Positions 42,874-47,168 of a DNA stretch of 47,168 nucleotides are shown piece after piece. Numbering within the stretch: the first letter of the stretch is position 1; each line of letters opens with the position of its first letter. The position numbers and the translations under genes are program-made. The notes beneath the pieces were generated by a model that saw only the letters and a list, made by a program, of their open reading frames with translations, was not told the origin of the DNA and ran no database searches. Source of the stretch: Fluviibacter sp039805865 (GTDB lineage: Bacteria > Pseudomonadota > Gammaproteobacteria > Burkholderiales > Rhodocyclaceae); NCBI GenBank assembly GCA_039805865.1, contig JBDLTI010000010.1, forward strand, positions 1 through 47,168, written 5' to 3'.

Positions 42874-43803
42874 ATGACGAATCAAACTACCGAAGATCTT
42901 TCGCAAACCATTCTGAAGCTGCGCCGTTTTATTGAAAACCGCGTGGGCAAAGCCATTGGCGATTACAAGCTGATCGAAGATGGCGATACGGTGATGGTGT
43001 GTCTGTCGGGCGGCAAAGATTCGTACACGTTGCTCGATGTGCTGTTGGCGTTACGCAAGCGGGCGCCGATTGATTTCCGCATCATTGCGATGAATCTGGA
43101 TCAGAAGCAACCGGGCTTTCCGGCAGAGGTATTGCCAAACTATCTGGAAAAGCTGGGTGTGGAATACCGCATCGTGACGCAGGACACCTACTCGATTGTG
43201 AAAGAGAAAGTGCCGGAAGGTAAGACCACCTGTTCTCTCTGCTCACGCTTGCGTCGCGGCATTATTTATAAAACAGCCAGTGAGCTGGGTGCGAATAAAA
43301 TTGCGCTGGGTCACCATCGTGATGACATTGTGCACACGCTGTTTTTGAATATGCTGTTTGGCGGCAAGCTGAAAGCCATGCCACCGAAGCTGGTGACCGA
43401 CAACGGCGACTTCATGGTGATTCGTCCGCTGGCCTATGTGCCTGAGGCAGACATTATCCGTTACGCGCGGGGCGTGGGTTTCCCGATTATTCCGTGCAAC
43501 CTCTGTGGCTCGCAGGAAAACCTGCAGCGTCAGAAGGTGCGCGAGATGATGGCCGATTGGGATGCGCGTTACCCGGGTCGTACCGAGTCGGTGATGACGG
43601 CGATTCAGAATGTGGTGCCGTCTCACCTGGGCGATCGTAATCTTTTCGACTTTGAAGGGCTGCAGTTGGGTGACCCGGAGGCGTTAGCCGGTGGCGGGGA
43701 TATTGCCTTTGATACTGAAGAGTACGACGCCGAACCGTGTGAAACGCCTGCAGCAAGTGATGCGCAGCAGGTGATTACCTTTGGCAAAGCCCCGGCGCGC
43801 TAA
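42874..43803 (+). CDS. ttcA: tRNA 2-thiocytidine-32 synthetase TtcA
   Basis: TtcA thiolates C32 of certain tRNAs using an oxygen-sensitive 4Fe-4S cluster and ATP. The 309-residue protein has the PP-loop SGGKDS (45-50), the CSLC pair (C120, C123) and CNLCGSQ (C208, C211). The spacing of these elements is canonical. The ATG at 42874 follows the pteridine reductase stop by 3 bases. Its stop is 3 bases from that of the convergent hprK. Confidence 0.96.
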   Translation: MTNQTTEDLSQTILKLRRFIENRVGKAIGDYKLIEDGDTVMVCLSGGKDSYTLLDVLLALRKRAPIDFRIIAMNLDQKQPGFPAEVLPNYLEKLGVEYRIVTQDTYSIVKEKVPEGKTTCSLCSRLRRGIIYKTASELGANKIALGHHRDDIVHTLFLNMLFGGKLKAMPPKLVTDNGDFMVIRPLAYVPEADIIRYARGVGFPIIPCNLCGSQENLQRQKVREMMADWDARYPGRTESVMTAIQNVVPSHLGDRNLFDFEGLQLGDPEALAGGGDIAFDTEEYDAEPCETPAASDAQQVITFGKAPAR

Positions 43804-43806
43804 ATT

Positions 43807-44814
43807 TTAAATCGACGGGTCGTCAACGTTGGAGTAGATTGAGTCCAACTCAAGATCGCGCTGGGCGCTCTTGGCGGCCACATCTTCTTGCACCAGTACT
43901 TCCTGCTGTTGGCGCGTGATGAACTCTTCCAGGCTGTCAATGCCGCGGAATTGCAGAATGGTGTTGCGTACGGCGGCTTCGAGCAGCACGGCCAGATTGC
44001 GACCGGCCGCCACGGGAATGTTAACTTTTCGAACCGATACGCCAAGCACCTCTTGGGTCTGGGCTTCGAAAGGCAGACGCGGTGTATCGACGTTGGGCTG
44101 TTGACGATGAAGATGCACGATCAGCTTGAGGCGCATTTTGCGGCGCGAAGCGGTTTCACCAAAGATGGTGCGGATGTTGAGCAGACCGAGGCCGCGCACC
44201 TCGAGGAAGTCGCGCAGCAGGCTGGGGCAGCTCCCGAAAATCACATTGGGTGCCACGCGGGTGAGCTCCACCACATCATCGGCGACGAGTCCATGGCCTC
44301 GGGAGATAAGTTCCAGTGCCAGTTCGCTTTTGCCGGAGCCGGAGTCGCCGGTGATCATGACGCCCATGCCAAGCACATCCATGAAGACGCCATGGAGGTT
44401 GGTGGAGGTGCCAAGCTTTCTGGCCAGGTAGTGGCGTAGCTGATCGATGACGACCGAGCAGGAAAGGGTGGAGGCAAACAGGGGTGTGCCGGTTTTTTCG
44501 CAAGCTTCGCGCAGCTCATCGAGCACCGGTAGATTGTCCGCCACGATAATGGCGGGCGGTGCGGCCTGGCACAGATCTTCAAACACCGATTGACGGCGCT
44601 GGGCGCGGGTACGTAACGCCCATTTCTGTTCTGCGCTGCCTACGACCTGTAGACGATCCGGGTGAATGATGTTCAGGTGACCGACGATGTCGGAACCATA
44701 GGCGTCGGTTTCTACCAGACGAATGCTGCGATTACAGCCAATGCTGCCCACCCAGCTGAGTGCAAGCCGATCTTTGTAGGCTTCGAATAGCTGGGCGACG
44801 GAAAGTTCTTTCAT
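43807..44814 (-). CDS. hprK: HPr kinase/phosphorylase
   Basis: HprK phosphorylates and dephosphorylates the regulatory serine of HPr. The 335-residue protein carries the P-loop GDSGSGKS (156-163), the conserved H141 just before it (NLHGVFMDVLG), and the family signature EVRGLGLLNIRTIFGE. In proteobacteria it works with the nitrogen-PTS rather than sugar uptake. It is 15 bases after ptsN. No rapZ or ptsH follows in this window, where ttcA is convergent instead. Confidence 0.96.
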   Translation of the reverse strand: MKELSVAQLFEAYKDRLALSWVGSIGCNRSIRLVETDAYGSDIVGHLNIIHPDRLQVVGSAEQKWALRTRAQRRQSVFEDLCQAAPPAIIVADNLPVLDELREACEKTGTPLFASTLSCSVVIDQLRHYLARKLGTSTNLHGVFMDVLGMGVMITGDSGSGKSELALELISRGHGLVADDVVELTRVAPNVIFGSCPSLLRDFLEVRGLGLLNIRTIFGETASRRKMRLKLIVHLHRQQPNVDTPRLPFEAQTQEVLGVSVRKVNIPVAAGRNLAVLLEAAVRNTILQFRGIDSLEEFITRQQQEVLVQEDVAAKSAQRDLELDSIYSNVDDPSI

Positions 44815-44829
44815 GGCAGCTTGGGGTGA

Positions 44830-45285
44830 TTAACTGTTGTTACTGGTGAAGAGATTAAGCACTTCGGCCGCGTCCGTGCTGCTGCGCAGCTGTTCGCGGA
44901 ACTCGGGATCAGAGAAACCTTGAGCCAGCTCAGACAGCAGCTGCAGATGTTCTTCGGTGCTTTGCTCGGGCACAAGCAAAAAGAAAGCAAGATCCACCGG
45001 GCGGTTATCCGGTGCATCAAAAGGAATCGGGGTGCTCAGGCGGTAGAACATGCCGGCAACTTGTTTGAGGCCTTTAAGACGACCGTGTGGAATGCCAACG
45101 CCTTGACCCAGGCCGGTGGAACCCAGTTGTTCGCGTGCTTGCAAACAGGTTTCGATCAGTGGGGCGTTGATGCCGAGACGCAGACCCAACGCAAGCGCAG
45201 CCTCTACGAAGAGCGCTTCTTTGGTGGTGGGTTTGGCCGTCAGGACAACGGCATCCTGCGTCAGTAATTTGGCAATGGCGTTCAT
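44830..45285 (-). CDS. ptsN: Nitrogen-regulatory PTS EIIA component
   Basis: EIIA-Ntr is a signalling phosphoprotein that links nitrogen and potassium status to gene expression. The 151-residue protein has the phosphorylated histidine H67 in GVGIPHGRLKGL. The C-terminal part includes the usual VDLAFFLLVPEQSTEEHLQLLSELAQ. The ATG at 45285 fits the family start (MNAIAKLL), but no ribosome site is visible. Instead a strong hairpin and T-run end immediately upstream, suggesting unusual control. hprK follows. Confidence 0.95.
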   Translation of the reverse strand: MNAIAKLLTQDAVVLTAKPTTKEALFVEAALALGLRLGINAPLIETCLQAREQLGSTGLGQGVGIPHGRLKGLKQVAGMFYRLSTPIPFDAPDNRPVDLAFFLLVPEQSTEEHLQLLSELAQGFSDPEFREQLRSSTDAAEVLNLFTSNNS

Positions 45286-45290
45286 TTAAT

Positions 45291-45317
45291 AAAACGCGGG
45301 CACATCACTGTGCCCGC
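45291..45317 (-). terminator. Intrinsic-terminator-like hairpin at the ptsN start
   Basis: A perfect 9-bp GC-rich stem (45296-45304 with 45309-45317, loop of 4) is followed on the minus strand by G and then TTTTATT, ending next to the ptsN ATG at 45285. It has all features of a terminator for hpf. Read-through or refolding would be needed for ptsN expression from the upstream genes. Confidence 0.75.
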
Positions 45318-45331
45318 CCTATCGGTAAAAG

Positions 45332-45655
45332 TTATTCTTCCAGGTGGCTGGCGACCGATTGGCCGCGACCATGGTCCTGGATCTTCTGCTTGTATTTCTG
45401 GACCTGACGATCAAGCTTGTCGGTGAGGTCATCAACCGCAGCATACAGGTTCGGGTCGACACTCTCGACAAAAATATCTTTGCCCGGAACATGCAGGGTG
45501 ACTTCGGCCTTCTGGTTCAGTTTTTCTACGCTAAGCACGACATGCATATCGATGACATGATCGAAATGTCGCGTGACCTTTTGCAACTTCTGGCCGACGT
45601 ATTCGCGAATAGCGGGACTAACTTCCAGATGATGACCACTGATTTGCAGATTCAT
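45332..45655 (-). CDS. hpf: Ribosome hibernation-promoting factor (short HPF/YfiA type)
   Basis: This 107-residue protein binds the 30S decoding region and inactivates ribosomes in stationary phase. It starts MNLQISGHHLEVSPAIREYV and contains the VESVDPNLYAAVDDLTDKLDRQVQKYKQK segment typical of short HPF. It lacks the C-terminal dimerisation domain of long HPF. It is 11 bases after rpoN, the standard proteobacterial arrangement, and a hairpin with a T-run follows it. Confidence 0.95.
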   Translation of the reverse strand: MNLQISGHHLEVSPAIREYVGQKLQKVTRHFDHVIDMHVVLSVEKLNQKAEVTLHVPGKDIFVESVDPNLYAAVDDLTDKLDRQVQKYKQKIQDHGRGQSVASHLEE

Positions 45656-45666
45656 TACTGCCTCCT

Positions 45667-47142
45667 CTAAAGGGTCTTGCGCAAACTGGCGGTGGGGAGA
45701 CCCATCGCCTCACGGTATTTTGCTATGGTCCGGCGTGCTACGACAATGCCTTCGGCACTAAATTGATCACAAATTTGTTGATCCGAGAGCGGTTTTTTCG
45801 GGTTTTCGCCCCCGATCAACTGCTTGATCCGGGCTTTTATGGCCGTGGCCGAGGCGGCGCCACCGTCACCGGTGCCCACGTGGCTACCAAAAAAGTATTT
45901 AAATTCAAAGACTCCGCGCGGGGTGGCCATGAATTTCTGGGTGGTCACCCGGGAAATTGTCGATTCGTGCAGGCCTAACTGGTCGGCAATTTCGCGCAGG
46001 ACCAGCGGGCGCATGGCTAATTCGCCTTTTTCAAAAAAAGCGGCCTGTTCGCGCACGATGGCCTGAGCCACCCGTTCGATGGTTTCGAAACGTTGCTGGA
46101 TATTCTTGATAAGCCAGCGTGCTTCCTGCAGTTGACCACTCAGTCCACTGTGAGCACCACTGGCCTGGCCGAGAAGGCCGGCATAGAGGCGGTTGATTTT
46201 AAGTCGCGGCAAGGCGTCGGGATTGGTCGTTGCGGCCCAGCGCTCGGCATTGGCACCCTGAATTTTGCGAACGAGCACATCGGGGATGATGAATGGGCTG
46301 GCATCGTCAAGGAAGCTGTTGCCCGGGTGCGGATTCAGGCTGCGGATGAGCGCTTGGGCCTCACGCAAGGCATCGTCACTCGCACCCGTTTTACGGCGCA
46401 GGAGTACAAAGTCCCGCTGTGCCAAAGCTGGCAAATAATCCGTCACTAGTGTGCGGGCCAGTGTGGCAGTGGGGTCAGAAAGATCGTTGAGCTGCAGCAG
46501 CAGGCATTCGGTGAGTGTGCGCGAACCGACGCCGGATGGATCCAGTTCCTGAAGCCGCACGAGCGCGGCTTCAAGCTCGGTGAGGGTGACCGTTTCATCT
46601 TCAGGCAGCGCCGTGAGAATTTCATCGAGGCTGCTGGTGAGATAGCCCCGTTCATCAAGGGCTTCGATCAGAATGCGGACCAGCGCCTGTTCGCGCCAGC
46701 TGCAACGAAGTAGACCGGCTTGTGCCAGCAGATGTTCACGCAGGGTGGTGGCGCTGCTATCGGCATGTTCATAATCGTTATCGCCGTCTTCGCCGCCAGA
46801 ACCGGCGTAAGCGTAAGGGCCTTCATCCATATCCATTAGGGTGGATTGTTCGAAGGCTTCGGCAGTATCAGGCAGGTTATCGGTGCCTGGTTCTGCGCTA
46901 GATTCCTGTGGGTTGCGAAGGTTCTCGTCGTGCGCAGTGGGTGCCGGGTGACCGTTTTCAGCCTCGGGTGCCTCGTCACCCTCTTCGCCATCATCGCGCT
47001 CGAGCATCGGGTTTTCGGCCATAGCCTGAGCAACCTCTTGTTGCAGTTCGACCGAAGAAAGTTGCAGCAGTCTTATGGACTGTTGCAATTGCGGGGTCAT
47101 TGTCAGGTGCTGCGTGCCCTTGAGTTGCAGGCTGGCCTTCAT
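45667..47142 (-). CDS. rpoN: RNA polymerase sigma-54 factor
   Basis: Sigma-54 directs polymerase to -24/-12 promoters that need AAA+ activators. The 491-residue protein has the Gln/Leu-rich activator-interacting region I (HLTMTPQLQQSIRLLQLSSVE), an acidic region II (about 45-130), the core-binding region, and a helix-turn-helix (LGLHESTISRVTTQKF). The RpoN box ARRTIAKYRE is at about 469-478. It heads rpoN-hpf-ptsN-hprK. The 26 bases upstream to the window end hold no recognisable gene. Confidence 0.97.
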   Translation of the reverse strand: MKASLQLKGTQHLTMTPQLQQSIRLLQLSSVELQQEVAQAMAENPMLERDDGEEGDEAPEAENGHPAPTAHDENLRNPQESSAEPGTDNLPDTAEAFEQSTLMDMDEGPYAYAGSGGEDGDNDYEHADSSATTLREHLLAQAGLLRCSWREQALVRILIEALDERGYLTSSLDEILTALPEDETVTLTELEAALVRLQELDPSGVGSRTLTECLLLQLNDLSDPTATLARTLVTDYLPALAQRDFVLLRRKTGASDDALREAQALIRSLNPHPGNSFLDDASPFIIPDVLVRKIQGANAERWAATTNPDALPRLKINRLYAGLLGQASGAHSGLSGQLQEARWLIKNIQQRFETIERVAQAIVREQAAFFEKGELAMRPLVLREIADQLGLHESTISRVTTQKFMATPRGVFEFKYFFGSHVGTGDGGAASATAIKARIKQLIGGENPKKPLSDQQICDQFSAEGIVVARRTIAKYREAMGLPTASLRKTL

Positions 47143-47168
47143 GGTGTTCCGATACGTTGTGCTGCGGA

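Noticed and set aside
1..47168. Mobile elements, CRISPR arrays, rRNA or tRNA genes, riboswitches
   Set aside because: I saw no transposase or integrase, no regularly spaced repeats, no tRNA-like cloverleaf, and no recognisable riboswitch leader.

Overview
The window is a bacterial chromosome segment centred on the replication origin. It most likely comes from a betaproteobacterium of the order Burkholderiales. That placement is inferred from gene order and protein character: rnpA/rpmH divergent from dnaA-dnaN-gyrB with no recF, mnmG-rsmG-parA-parB leading into atpI-atpB-atpE-atpF-atpH, a 1283-residue DUF3683 oxidoreductase, and rpoN-hpf-ptsN-hprK. Genus cannot be fixed from the sequence alone. 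Sampled lines are mostly near 55-60% G+C, with AT-richer stretches around dnaA and in one methyltransferase gene.

Left of the origin (1-17.5 kb) most core genes run on the minus strand, away from the origin: atpH (cut by the window edge), atpF, atpE, atpB, atpI, parB, parA, rsmG, mnmG, and then mnmE, yidC, yidD, rnpA, rpmH. Between mnmG and mnmE, which are neighbours in many relatives, lies an accessory block at about 6.7-13.5 kb. It holds a peroxide-defence pair (ahpC, ahpF) with a well-spaced OxyR-like operator, a TIGR03862-type flavoprotein, a chagasin-like (I42) protease-inhibitor lipoprotein, a chromate transporter, a DUF3147 membrane protein and an AT-rich orphan methyltransferase.

The origin region (17.5-25 kb) carries the divergent rpmH/dnaA promoters, dnaA, a dnaA-dnaN gap with one perfect and two near-perfect DnaA boxes (probable oriC), dnaN, gyrB with an intrinsic terminator, an RsuA-type pseudouridine synthase, and oxyR. 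Three consensus parS sites bracket oxyR. ParA and ParB, encoded about 20 kb to the left, would act on these sites. OxyR would act on the ahpC operator about 17 kb to the left.

The right part (25-47 kb) mixes accessory and core genes: a HIT hydrolase, a PliI-like lysozyme inhibitor, an exported metallo-beta-lactamase-fold hydrolase, a SnoaL-like protein, a bestrophin, the DUF3683 flavin/iron-sulfur oxidoreductase, ilvA, a small membrane protein, 5-formyl-THF cyclo-ligase, slt, an NDUFA9-like protein, cca, an alpha/beta hydrolase, a YoaK-family protein, a MidA-like methyltransferase, pteridine reductase, ttcA, and finally the nitrogen-PTS/sigma-54 cluster hprK, ptsN, hpf, rpoN. A strong hairpin with a T-run sits directly before the ptsN start codon.

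I found no mobile element, CRISPR array, rRNA or tRNA gene. I also found no clearly new multi-gene system. The best leads are the parS bracket around oxyR, the OxyR operator, the hairpin at ptsN, and the foreign-looking methyltransferase locked between mnmE and the DUF3147 gene.
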